Shown here: positions 1 through 11,089 of the stretch, one piece after another | Numbering within the stretch: position 1 is the stretch's first letter | Layout of the letters: the number at the start of each line of letters is the position of its first letter | Assembly: GCF_040712315.1 (NCBI RefSeq) | Contig: NC_134023.1 | Location: 65,797,257 to 65,861,256, forward strand | Source: Castanea sativa | Taxonomy: Eukaryota > Streptophyta > Magnoliopsida > Fagales > Fagaceae | DNA length: 64,000 bases | Reading direction: 5' to 3' | Position numbers and translations under genes: made by a program | Notes under the pieces: generated by a model | The model's input: only the letters and a program-made list of their open reading frames with translations | The model's database searches: none | What the model was told of the DNA's origin: nothing

Positions 1-1944
1 GAACTCCGTCACAGCGTCGTTCCTAGCCGTCTCCACTTGGACTAGGATGGATCTCAACTCCTTCTCCGCCGTCACCTTGGCCTCCGTTTCCATCTCCCGT
101 CGGCGGGTCTCCTCCGTCAGCTTTTCCTTATAATCCTTCAGCTCCGTGCCCAAGATGCGGTTCGCCTCTTTGAACTGCGCCTGACCGTCAGCTAGGTACT
201 TGACGCGCTCGTTCAGACGGGTGATCACCCCTTCCTTGGCAGAGCACCTGCTTGACAGTGCCTTCATGCGAACCATAGCCTGAAAGAAAAAGGGGGCAAG
301 ACAACGTCAGGGCATAAAAAGTTGGACGGGCATCAAAATAGAAAGCGAGACTCACCCTGGTAAGGTCAAAAAGGCCTGACGCCTTTATCTCGTCAATGGT
401 CTGCTCGGCACAAAGGTCCATTTCCTCATCCTTCAAAATGGACTCCGTCACCTCTACAGCGTAATCTTTGTGGGTCAGAAGGCAACGAGCAGACCCCTGG
501 GAGATAGGGCCTGACGAGGTCATGGGCCCCTTACCTGCCCCATGAACGGGCCTGGGAGGCGACGGCCTTCGTGAAGACTTGTCCCCAGGGGTTGGGGCAG
601 CTTTCTTCCCTTGACGGTCTTCCCTACCGTCAGGCTTCCTCTTGGCCGCGACCTTCCCGACGGGCCTGTGGGTTGACGGTGGGGTTGACTCGTCCCCAAC
701 CTTCTCCTGCTGTCTCTTCTTGGCCGCAGCAGCAGCTCAAATCCGTTGTTTAGCTGACTCTATTTCTGCGAAGAATAAGGGTTAGAAAGAGACAACGTCA
801 GGATAAAGGCAAGAAGTTAAAAGGCATTTACGACGACGTGAATAAGCGTTCAATTTGCAAGCTTCCTCCGTCAGTTCAGGACCTCCACAATATAAGTGAA
901 GAGTATCTAACGTGATTAGATCCCGACACTTCCTCTCGTCCAATGGAATGGCCGTCACTCGACGAATGAAATCCTCCTACTCCTCGGTAATACGTGGACG
1001 ATTATTAGCTGCAATGAAAAGTGACGGGTTAGGATAGCAAAAAAGTAGACGAGGCGAGAAGAGTCGACGGGATTAACCTGAATCTCTAACGTAAGCCCAT
1101 GTGTTATCAAAACCATTGGGCATTGACTCCCACTCCTCTTGACGACATACCCAATTTGTCCCTTCTACAAAGAAGTATCTGCCCTTCCACTTCCTATTGG
1201 AGTCGGGCATATCTGACACTAACTTCAACTCCTTATCCCTCACTGCAAAATGATACACTCCTTTTGACGAGGAAATGTGCTGAGGACGATAACACCAAAA
1301 GAACTCGTCCAAGGTCAGCTGACGGTTCCCACCACTTAGACTACCCCACAAGATCTCGGCACCAATGAAGGTTCGCCAAGCATTGGGGGCAATCTGGCTG
1401 ACAGAAATCCCGAGAAAGTTAGCCAGCTGACGGTGTAATGCCGTCAGCGGCAACCTTAGTCCTGCCGCGAACATGGCATCATACATGCCGACGTCCGCGG
1501 TTCGTCCTGAGTAGCACCTCTCACCCTCCTCAGGCAGACGGATGGGAATGTCGTCTGGTATTTGGTAACGGGACCGCAAACTTTTGAAAACATTCTCCGA
1601 CATCGTCGGGAGAAAATTGTTGACGGACCACTCGGAGGGTAAGATGAAGGGACGGTCATCACCAGAGGATCCCGAGGTGCTCACTGAGGCTTCCTCGTCA
1701 CCGTCACTCTCACCCCCGTCACTGCTACTTTCCCTTCCACGGACCCCTTGGTCTTCGTCGGATACCCCTTCTTCGTCACCGTACACCTCACTTCCTCTAG
1801 AACTTCACCGTCAGAAGGAGTTGACGAGTCTCTTTCTGACGACCAGGATAGGCCCTCCGCGGGCTCACGACCTGATGGAAAAACTTCGTCGTAACCCGCT
1901 CCGTCGCGGATTGACGATTGATCACTCGGCGTCTCCCTAGACAT
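1..1944 (-). pseudogene. Decayed antisense gene of a Tat-type gypsy element (PF04195-like)
   Basis: Minus-strand gene that runs off the left edge. Exons by splice sites: about 1944-1078 (donor at 1077), 1008-832, 765-356 and 279-1. The first exon has an acidic Ser/Asp/Glu-rich start, then a globular part with LPLTALHRQLANFLGIS and WKGRYFFVEG, which resembles the 'putative gypsy-type transposase' family carried by plant retroelements. The last exon is a charged coiled coil (ELKDYKEKLTEETRRREME). The gene is broken: a frameshift lies near 1780-1800, exon 832-1008 has TAG in a run of Glu codons, and exon 356-765 has TGA before an Ala run. Its antisense orientation to the LTR on its right fits the antisense extra ORF that Tat/Retand retroelements carry between pol and the 3' LTR. 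The lineage assignment is inference; the splice structure and stops are read directly. Confidence 0.75.
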
Positions 1945-2099
1945 CTGACTACCTACAAACGACGGGTTTTTCTAAGATCCTAGGCAGACGACTTCACTAA
2001 AGGGCGTCACTAGAAAAAGTAAAAAGGTAAAGTAAAGAAAACTTACGTGTAGGAGGACGGTCTCAAGAAGGTGACGGTTGCACGATCGACGGTGTGGTA

Positions 2100-3098
2100 A
2101 AATTGGCAGTGACGAATTTTTTCTCTCAAGATGAACAAGGCGAAAAAAGTGGAAAAAAGGTAAATAGTGAGATATATATAGGAGAGAGGAGGCGCGAAAG
2201 ACGAAGCGACACACTCGTCCAGACGCGGAGCCAATCTGCTTATGACATGTGTCCCACCATTTAATGAACATGGCACAAATCACCATGCAAACACCATTTC
2301 CCCAGTAACACCAACTCCATGACCCGTCGCCCATAGCTGACGGGATAATGGAGTGGGGGGCAGCTGATAGTGACGTTATTACAAGGTGACGGCACATTAA
2401 GAAGCTGACGGAAGTTCACTTATTACATACTGAATGCACGTTAAGAAGCTGACGACAATACGCTATCCGTCAACTACTGTCATTGACACCTCTTTGACAT
2501 TCAAGGCCACACCCCTTACGTGACGACGTTAAGCTGAAGGGATCAAGATAGCGAAGTCAAGATTGACGGCCAAGATGAGAAGGTCCTTAGCTGACGATAT
2601 CTTTGGAGATGTACCTAGGCTGACGGCGGTATAGGAGGTGCACATTGGTTGACGACCTAGGCAGAAAAAAAAAGGCTGAAGGGGTAATCTAACCTCCATT
2701 CTTAATCTATCTTGACTTCTACATACGTGAATATAAGGAAAGTTCTTTCGCTACACGTTTGGTCTTAGTCAAAAGGATCCCTATAAGGAAAAGAGCTCTA
2801 TACGATATGCAAAGATCCGCGAATTGCTCTTCTAAAAGGAAAGTACTTCCTCGCCAAGGCGTTTATTTCAGCTCTACACCACTATATAAACCCCAAAAAC
2901 CCCCATGACAAAAGGTACGCACAATTACCTCAACTCTGGCACTCTAGGGTTGTTTAAAGATTCTAACTTGATCGTCGGAGGGTCTTTGGCCGGCACCACA
3001 CCGGTGCTCTCTGTCGATCACCTACTTTTTTCTTCGCAGGTGTTGCTTCAATCGGTGGAGTACTAGCAGCTTACTGGTGATTTCTTAGGCATCATCAA
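2100..3098 (+). mobile_element. LTR of a Ty3/gypsy (probably Tat-type) retroelement, approximate limits
   Basis: Plus-strand promoter-like region: a TATA box at 2883-2890, then a leader with the GC-rich hairpin GGCCGGCACCACACCGG near 2988, ending near CATCATCA at 3090-3098. This layout fits the U3-R-U5 of an LTR. No gene is readable in it. If it is the 3' LTR, the internal region lies to the left, which explains the antisense gene there. The left limit is uncertain because I could not find a matching TG end or a target duplication; the second LTR is outside the window. Confidence 0.6.
2883..2890 (+). promoter_or_regulatory. TATA box of the LTR promoter
   Basis: TATATAAA followed by a C/A-rich stretch and a leader ending in the LTR. 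It is the only strong TATA element on this strand in the left 3 kb and would drive transcription to the right. Confidence 0.5.
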
Positions 3099-3806
3099 TT
3101 GTAATGCTTAAATAACAAGGTTCAAGAGTTGTAGTTTACAGAATGCTTGGACCTCAGTGATTAAAGTTTAAGTCATGAGACTCATGACACTAGGACCTAA
3201 TTGATTTAACAGTTTGATCCGTCCCAAAAATTAGCTCACAGTAACATATATTTTTTTCTCCCTTTAATATTAAAATGAGTTAGTATGTGTTTGGGAATTG
3301 TTAAAAAAAATTTTAATTTGTTTTTCTTTTTCTTTTTGTACAAATAATTCAACTTTTAGCTTTTTTGAAATAATTAACTTTTAGCTTTTTGTTACATATC
3401 TTACATAAAAATTATCAAAAATTGTACTTTTTGATAAATACAATGCAAATAATCTACCGAAAATAAGTAATTTTCAAATGAACACTAGAGTATGACTGAA
3501 ATTTGGATGTATGGTTTTTAAAATTTGTTTTTTAAAATTTTAAGCTCACTTGTTTATTTGCTTAAATTTGGTTATATTATATAATTGTACTTAATAAAAG
3601 TGAAATTTTAAAAACTATACATAAGTAAATAAATAAATTATTTTTTTTTAAACAAACAATGTTGTTAAAGTGACAACTTTAACAACACACTATGCAATTA
3701 TAAGGTATTCATATCTCCCTTTTATATCAAACCCAGTCATTTTCCCCCTATTCGTCTGTTTATTTTGCAACAAATATTTCCTTAATTCTGTAGTGGCATA
3801 CATCAA

Positions 3807-3900
<94 letters not shown>

Positions 3901-4040
3901 GTAGCAGTAGCACCCATAGTAGCTTAAAAAATTAAGCGACACATTTATGTGACACCCAAAAAGATTAGTTATAATTGAACTATTGAAAATTTATTTTTGT
4001 ATAATTTACATCAACCTAGTACATAATTTGTTGTGAAAAA
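3099..4040. other. AT-rich spacer without a gene
   Basis: Low-complexity AT-rich DNA, with nothing recognisable outside the trinucleotide repeat listed separately. The two ORFs here translate the microsatellite into poly-Asn/Tyr or poly-Ile and are not genes. Confidence 0.6.
3809..3898. repeat. (AAT)n(ATT)n self-complementary microsatellite
   Basis: About 15 AAT units switch to about 14 ATT units, so the two halves are reverse complements and can form one long AT hairpin. Confidence 0.95.
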
Positions 4041-4289
4041 ACCTTTATAAAGTTTAATACATGGAATCTGAGATGTCACACCTCACCTTGATCACCTGCT
4101 CCAGTTGGTGTATTCTTCGATCCTTTAGGGCTCTCTACATCCATTGGCACCCCATTGTATTTTAGGGCTGATAAGGAAAAATAGTTTGGTCACTATAGCA
4201 AATGACCTAAATTTAATATGGTAGCGCTAGTGGCATGAAAAGTTAAGCTATATACACATTTATGTGATACGTACTCAAAAAAACTAGTT

Positions 4290-4402
4290 ACAATTGGAAC
4301 AATCCCTGCCTACACCAAAAATCGATTGATATCTTAGTCTGATGATAAAAAATTATCATCAGAAGCGGACGTTATAGGATGAAACTCTAAAAAAAAAAAA
4401 AA
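4290..4402 (+). mobile_element. 5'-truncated SINE with A tail
   Basis: It shares the stretch CTACACCAAAAA, then a TATCATCAG hairpin part and GGACG, and an A tail, with the complete SINE at 42148-42313. The tRNA-like head is cut off just before the B box. Confidence 0.7.
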
Positions 4403-5938
4403 CGATTAACTTTTTTATTATAAATTTTTTAATTTTTAACTTAAATCAACCTTGTACATAATGTGTTTGGAAAATTAACATATATTGTGTAATACCTTAA
4501 TAAAGTTTAAAACATGGAATCTGAGATGTCACTCGATCGCCTTGATTACTTGTTCCAGTTGTTGTATTCTTTGATCCTTTAGGGTTCTCTCCATCCGTTC
4601 GCACCCCATTATGTTTTACAGCTGATAACAAGAAAATAGTTTGGTCACTATCAAATAGCAAATGAGTCATATATAACTGCATAAAATATGCATTAATTAT
4701 TTAGTACAACGAATATATTAAACCTTCTTCTCACATAAATTTAGGTTTTATGTGCAAGTTAGGCACACGTGCTTTATTTGAAAGAAGTTATAATGCTCAT
4801 TAATTATATATACTGAATAATTTCACCAATATTTTTACCATTTAGCGGTTTTATATATGCATCTCAAAACTAACACATAAAGTCGTGTTACTTTTAAGTC
4901 TATTGATATACCATTAATTACATTTATTGTTATATTTTTTTGTCAATTTTTTATAGTAAATTAATAATATAATTTGGGTATTTTTCTTCTTGATTAAGTG
5001 TTTTTTTGATAAAGTTAAAAAAAAAAAATTGTATTTTTTTCCATGTATAAATTGATGATAAATAATCAACGACCATTAACAAAGGAAAAGACATGATCCA
5101 TTTATTTATTTTATCTGAGAAAGAAGTATATTTCACTTTTTACAAAATCAAAAATGAGGGAACAAAACATTATCTTAGGGCATCTACCCATAGAGCCGTT
5201 TACATCAAACGATAACTGTGCGCACACCAGAATCGATGTGATCCCGTTGGTATGAATGTTTGTAAGGTATTGACTAGTTAAAAAAAATAAGAAGAAGAAG
5301 AATAAAGATTCAATCACATCCCAGCTGCTAGAGCTGAAACCACATTCCCAAACATTAATTTCCTGAAGTTGATGCATGTTCCGTAATTCTCCGGATAATT
5401 CTGCTTCTTTTTGGTCATTGAGACTGTTTTTTGGTCCCAGTGGCGGGTGCTGGGTGATCAGATTGTTCTTCCATGAGCTCATCAACAATGATAATTCCCA
5501 GATAACAATAGAGGATGTTAAATAAATAATCCGGAATCAAATAGATATTGATTATCCGTATCTAAAATCTATCTATAATATCTGTAGAAGTGGCAGTAGA
5601 ACAGTATCGAGTGGTGCAAACTTCTGCTTAATCTGATATTGATGGGAGACCAGAAATTTTTTCCAAGGTGTTCATTAAGAAATTTAAATTATTTAAAATT
5701 TAATCAAAAGATAGTTTCATGTATTGACCCAAAAAAAAAAAAACTAAATATTGAAATACATAAAGTCTTATAATTTCTTTCAACTTATTTTTTTTTTAAA
5801 ATAGTTATATGATAATCTCATTATTAATGCGGCAAGCTATCAATTTTTAAAAAAATTTTAGTTAAATAAAATTTTTCTTGAATTTTTCTTTTTGTTTGTA
5901 AGCGTCCAATATATTGTTGGAAAGATCAAAGTTTGAGG

Positions 5939-6342
5939 ACAAAGTTTAACTACGAACTTAATTGTAGCCTAAAATTACAACTTTTACTAAACAAATTAAC
6001 ATGATTACATATATATTTTGAAAATCTAAGCGTTGAATCGTATTTCTTTATGTTTTTAAAACACATGTCAAATTTCATGTTCATCGGATATTATTTACTA
6101 TTTGATTCATAAACTTATTTTTTACATATAATTTTAGACTACAAAAACTTGAAATTTAAATATTTGATTGATGACATAAGTTATTGATCTTTGGTCTTCT
6201 TGAAGTTTTGCAAGTATGGAGGATATCAGAAAAAAAATATATATAATTATGGATTTGTCAAAATTCATATCCAATAAAAAAAAAATATTGAATAGAGTTG
6301 TAGTCTTAATCTACAACCAAGTTTGTTGCTAAATTTTGTCTA
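5939..6342. mobile_element. MITE of the shared-core family, copy 1
   Basis: Terminal inverted repeats of about 45 bp (ACAAAGTTTAACTACGAACT and its imperfect reverse complement ending AAATTTTGTCT) enclose a ~310-bp core that recurs at 11738, 18660, 22735, 27430 and 43705. Non-coding. It lies between the exon-3 and exon-2 remnants of the ankyrin pseudogene. Confidence 0.75.
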
Positions 6343-6649
6343 TAGTTCAATTATATTGGCCCTAAAAAATTTAGGGTGGTCATACATTTTTTTTAAGGGT
6401 AAAAAAATTATAAAATTAAATAAAGGCATATTAAATTTGAAAACATTAGATATTTTTTTCGTAAAAAATACGATAAGATATCAACCAGTAAAAAATTAGA
6501 TATTTGAAAACCATCCTCCAATGTGGCTGCCACTTCTGAAAGCGGAAGGCTTGGTCGGTAATATATGAAGAGGGGAGAGTCCTTTTTCATTGAAAGTGTT
6601 AACTAGTCCATACAAGCGAAATATTTGAAATGCCAAATCTGTCAAAAAG

Positions 6650-7475
6650 TGAGACATTTGAAATTTGAAACATTCTCTATCTTTTACCTCAAAAAAATTC
6701 TTTTTTTTGAAACATGCCTTAGCGCATAAAAAGACAAAGTATCCATAAGTCCACCAAATTCACCAGAAACCCATGCAATTCACTAATATTTTTTAAAAAA
6801 AATATATATGATTTATTTAATTTTATTGTATAAATGTGAAATTAATAATTATGAGTCAATCAGAAAGACAGAAACTAATAGAAACTGGAAAGAAAATCGA
6901 CAGTGCAAATGCAATTAGGAGTCAATTTGGCTTTCAATGAAATTAGTGACAATGAACATAGTTTGGGGGAATTTCTACCAAATAAGTTCAAGAAATATAA
7001 CGTTGAATAGAATGTCAAGCGAAATATGTTCCAAATGATAATGATTCAACCCCATGTTTTTCACACTAGAATCCAAGCTTTTCCTTTTGAACAAAAAGAA
7101 TTCTTCCCTCACTTTATACGGTTTTCAAAAGATATATATTTTCTCTATCCGATTGTATTTTAATCAATTTCCAACAAATAATTTTTCTGTAAAAAGCTAC
7201 ATTCAAACACCCTATATTGGGTTTATATATTATAAAACATATATTAAAATTTATTCTTCCCTAGAACTTCTTCCTCTATCTAAACAACTACTTCTCTTTT
7301 TTCCTTCTAAAAAAAAAAAAAAAAAAAAGTGCCACTGTTTTATTTATTTATTTTATTTTAGGGGAACAGCTACTGCCTCTCTCTTGAAATCTTTTGTTCA
7401 TTTCGTATGAGTTTGGGTTCTTCTTTTAAGAATGTACTCAAAGAAAAAGACAGGGAATGTATGCAAAAGAAAAGT
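6650..7475. other. Spacer without a recognisable gene
   Basis: AT-rich, with poly-A runs at 7310-7328. I see no gene, RNA or structured repeat in it. Confidence 0.5.
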
Positions 7476-7484
7476 TAAAAGAAA

Positions 7485-9052
7485 GAGAAAACATTGGGAT
7501 TGGAGTCTGCGTGTGTTTTACGCCAACCAATCCTGACCTGCCACATCACCTTTTATTTTATTTTTTTTCAGCAAAAAAGATTAAGCCTTAACCTCTCTTC
7601 TCTTCTCCCCCTAATCTCTCCATCTCTGAATCAAACCCATGACCTCCATGGCTGGAGCTTCAAAGCTCAACACAAGCCACCAACACCACTGCCATGGCCA
7701 AAACTCCATGGTTCAACCAATAGCTGCCATGTTCTTGTAAATAGTTCAAGAGTGCAATTTTAATGGGTACTGTAGATTTTTACAGACTCACATTGGGGGT
7801 CAGATTCGTTGAAAATTAAAAAATAAATAAATAAATAAGAACAAGATGGGAATCAATGACGAAATGATTCTTCACGTCTTTCTTGTGAAGATTTTTGAGT
7901 CAAAATTCGATTTTTATCTGATATAAGCGCCAATACCAGCAAGCACTTTGAAGCTTCTCTGATGGGTTTTCCAAGAAAAAAACAGAAATAGAACTGAAGA
8001 GTTTGAAGGTGGGATTTTTCTGTTCTTTTAATTTTATGCAAGTTTCATTCATTTTGCGCCTCATGTAAAAAAATGAGAGAGAGAAAACTTATGCTTGTTT
8101 GAGATTTTTAAAGCTTCTAGGAAGCTTCAAATAGCTTTTCTTCACTTTGAATATGTTGTTTGTTTCCAATTTTTAAAGCTCTCTCTTTCTTGGTTCTGAG
8201 AATTCTATTTGTGGGTTGTTTAGTAGTACAGCTAAAATGGCCTACTACTTTTGCAACAAGAAAATATATACCTTTGTTTTGCTGATCATAAAACTCTGCT
8301 TTCACTTCACCACTGTGTACTGCCAAGAGAGAAAGATTTCAAGGCCATCTGAATTTCAAAACGAGCTTTGAAGAATCTTTCTCACCAACACCACTGCCAT
8401 GACCAAAACCCTATGTGTATTGCATTTGCTTTCTGCAAATGCAAATGCAATACACATAGATGAGAAAAAAAAAAAAAAAAAGAGAAAGAAGCATAGCCAC
8501 CAACATCCCAACGCAAAAGCGTAGCCACACCCAAGCCAAAAATCCAACCTTTTGAACACCCAAAACTTGAAACAAAAATCCTTTCTTTCTTACACCCCCA
8601 AACCCAAATCAAAATCCCTTCTCTTTCCAAATCATTAAATCCCAAAAAAAAACCAAATTCCCAAACCCATAAACAGGCAGACAATAAAAAGACAACTTTC
8701 GACTATAAATCAAAGAATAACAGCAGAAAAATATAAAGATAAAGAGAAATAGAGATAGAGAGAGAAGCCGAGGGAAAATGGGGCCACCCTAGTGGTGGCT
8801 TGCGGCGGCAGCTATTGGTTGAACCATGGAGTTTTGGCCATGGCAGTGGTGTTGGTGGCTTGTGTTGAGCTTTGAAGCTCCGGCCATGGAGGTTGTGGGT
8901 TTGACTTAGAGATGGAGAGATCAGGGGAGGAGAGAAGAGAAAAGAGGCTTAAGCTTAATCTTTTTCTGCTGAAAAAAAAAATGGTGATGTGGCAGGTCAG
9001 GATTGGCTGGCGTAAACATCTTTTACGCTAGCTCTTGACCCAATGTTTTCTC
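7485..9052. mobile_element. Non-autonomous Mutator-like element with 9-bp target duplication
   Basis: Both ends start GAGAAAACATTGGG and continue as inverted repeats of about 250 bp (left about 7485-7735, right about 8797-9052), including CCAATCCTGACCTGCCACAT and CCATGGTTCAACCAATAGCT. The flanking 9-mers, TAAAAGAAA at 7476-7484 and at 9053-9061, are identical. A 9-bp duplication with long inverted repeats is the hallmark of the Mutator superfamily. The ~1.06-kb interior has no transposase. It holds a hairpin around CTATGTGTATTGCATTTGC at about 8409-8460 and a third partial copy of the CACCAACACCACTGCCATG segment near 8388. Whether the interior is captured host sequence cannot be judged here. 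Confidence 0.9.
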
Positions 9053-9200
9053 TAAAAGAAAATAGTAATGTTATAGACATAATAAATTTTTACAAAATTT
9101 GAATTAACTTATTTGCATGTATTGATTCTTACTTGGTTTATCACTTATATTACTTTATTATTTATTATTAATAATGTAAAGCTGAATTTATTCAACTATG

Positions 9201-10230
9201 TGTTGGCTTTATTTTGTGCCAATTTTGCTTGTAATTTAGCAATTAGAAACCCTGTATTTAAGTGGGAATAATGTAAGGGTTGTGTGTAAGAGAGTGTGAA
9301 GAATTGATCAAGTGTGTGCAATCAAAGGCTTCTCGCGACTAGAACTTGCGACTGACTCGCGAGTGGTGACTAGCCAGAATCCAGCATATATGTGAAGCAT
9401 GCAGGAAGTTGAAGGGTCAGGACAACTAGATCACTACAAAACTAAAAGTACAATCTGACCATTCTGTTATTTGGCGACTAACTCTCGCGACTTGTCCCAA
9501 TTGCGAGTGACTAGCCAAAGCACCCTGTTTTGCAGAAAAATGACTTCACATTTCTTCACATACCCTACTATAAATACCCTTGTACTCACAAAATATAGAG
9601 AGCTTCCAAATAGAATTTTGAGAGATAAACCCTAGAGAACAACAAGATTGATTCATCCACAATCTTATACCTTTGATTCTCCAATTTTCTCTACTCTCAT
9701 CTTGTTCATTGTCATACCCTTGAGAGGATCTATAGCCAAGTCCTTACCTCACCATATTCTTATCAGTGAGAAAGTTCTTTGGTGCTTCAGAAGCAATTCA
9801 AGAGAGGACCAATTCATTTTGGTTGATGTAATGAGCTTATTGCGGGATCCAGTAAACTAGAGAAGACAATGTTAAGCTTAACCCTGTTAGAGCAAGAACC
9901 TTGGAGGGCTTAGGTGCATTGGGTAGATTAGGTTTGGAGGGTCTATTGCTATTCATGTATATCAACTAATTTTCTAGTGGATTATTTTACCGCTTAGAGG
10001 GCGGCGGAGAGGTTTTTTGCCAAGTTTTTCAGTTTCTTTTTTGATAACACACGTCAGTGTTGTCTTTGTGTTTGCATCTCTTTTCCCTACTATTTTCCTT
10101 TCAATTGTTGTTGTGTTTGTGATTAATTATGGTTTAGAGTGTTTTGTCAATTTGGATAAGTGTTGCTATTTTTGAAATTAGGAGTCTAAACATTCACTAG
10201 TATTTTACACACCAAGTGAACTTTCAAATA
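9201..10230 (+). mobile_element. Solo LTR, Copia type, approximate limits
   Basis: It starts TGTTGGCTTT and ends with ...GTCTAAACA (10192) or slightly later. It contains a TATAAATACCC promoter element near 9571 and a cluster of CTCGCGACT/GCGAGT motifs at 9333-9513. Its position and style parallel the LTRs at 25574 and 35555, but the sequence family differs. No gag or pol flanks it and no clear target duplication was found. The 70-residue ORF at 9648-9860 is inside the LTR and not a gene. Confidence 0.6.
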
Positions 10231-10666
10231 ATTTGCTGTCTTAATGATTTCATAAAAATTATTGTGACTCTAAAGTTATTGAAAAGAAAAACAGTAAAAA
10301 CAAGGATAAGATGGGCTCAAGAAAACAAGTAGATAGAAAAAGAGTAAATTAATATAGTGTACAGTACCGAAAAAAAAATTTATATACAACATAAAATAGA
10401 TGATCATTGGCGTGTATGGTGGATAAGGTGTGTGATCAATTGAAATCCTGGAATTCCATTCAAGGTTCATTTTGATTTGGCCACTAAAATAATTTCTCTT
10501 ATACTTTTAATAAAATACTTGAATATTAATTTTCACACGTACACCCTACACATTCGGCCTTTTTAGAGCACTAGGAATGGGGTGTAAAAACCTCCCAAGT
10601 TGCTTTTTAGCAACTAAGCAAGAGAAATAACCCCACATCCGGGGGTTGGGAATGTAAATTGTTTTA

Positions 10667-11017
10667 GAGCACTTACAGCAGTGGAGCTAAATAGCTATAT
10701 AGCTATTTTAGCTCCACCAAAACACCAAAAAGAAGCATGCAGCAGTGGAGCTAAATCTATATTTTTTTAGCTCATTGCTACAGTGCACATCTATAGATAG
10801 ATGTGCACTGTTCATGAGAGCTAAAAAAAAAATTATTTTTTATTTTGTGTTCACATTACTTTTTTATTGTGGTGTTTTTATTATAGTGAGATGTATTATT
10901 TTATTGTGGTAGATATATTATTTTATTGTGATGTTTATATTATTTTGGTAAAATAGATAAAGTAACTTTTGGTGGAGCTAAATTGCTAAATTTTTAGCTC
11001 CACTGCTGTGGATGCTC
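10667..11017. mobile_element. Tourist-like MITE (PIF/Harbinger type)
   Basis: Inverted termini GAGCACTTACAGCAGTGGAG and GAGCATCCACAGCAGTGGAG (right end read on the minus strand) are flanked by TTA at 10664-10666 and 11018-11020. A TTA duplication and short inverted repeats fit Tourist elements. It contains a small hairpin, TGCACATCTATAGATAGATG, near 10785. Confidence 0.8.
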
Positions 11018-11018
11018 T

Positions 11019-11073
11019 TACATCCTGTGAACAGTTGGTTCTCATAAATACAACCAACTGTTCATAGGATGTA
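11019..11073. repeat. Hairpin directly abutting the Tourist-like MITE
   Basis: The arm at 11019-11040 (TACATCCTGTGAACAGTTGG...) is reverse-complementary, with one or two mismatches, to the arm at 11052-11073. It overlaps the TTA flank of the MITE, so it may be the target into which the MITE inserted. Confidence 0.7.
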
Positions 11074-11089
11074 AAAAACAAAATATTAT

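Larger units (their letters stand above)
4060..6638 (-). pseudogene. Ankyrin-PGG gene remnant (exons 2, 3 and two linker exons)
   Basis: Degraded minus-strand copy of the gene at 23321-41657. An exon-2 homologue ends at 6638 with an intact acceptor and reads LAFQIFRLYG...NEKGLSPLHI..KPSAFRSGSH before a stop. An exon-3 homologue at about 5345-5500 keeps VDELMEE and PENYGTCINF in different frames. Two linker-exon homologues, at about 4517-4622 and 4090-4171, are copies of one another (NGV..D.E.PKGSKN); the left one keeps a GTGAGG donor and the right one has lost it. No ankyrin exon 1 or PGG exon lies in the expected places. Exon order matches the intact gene, so this is a DNA-level duplicate, not a retrocopy. 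A truncated SINE and a MITE sit in its introns. Confidence 0.75.

Noticed and set aside
3670..3942. ORFs of poly-Asn/Tyr (plus) and poly-Ile (minus)
   Set aside because: Translation of the AAT/ATT microsatellite; no codon-level or family support.
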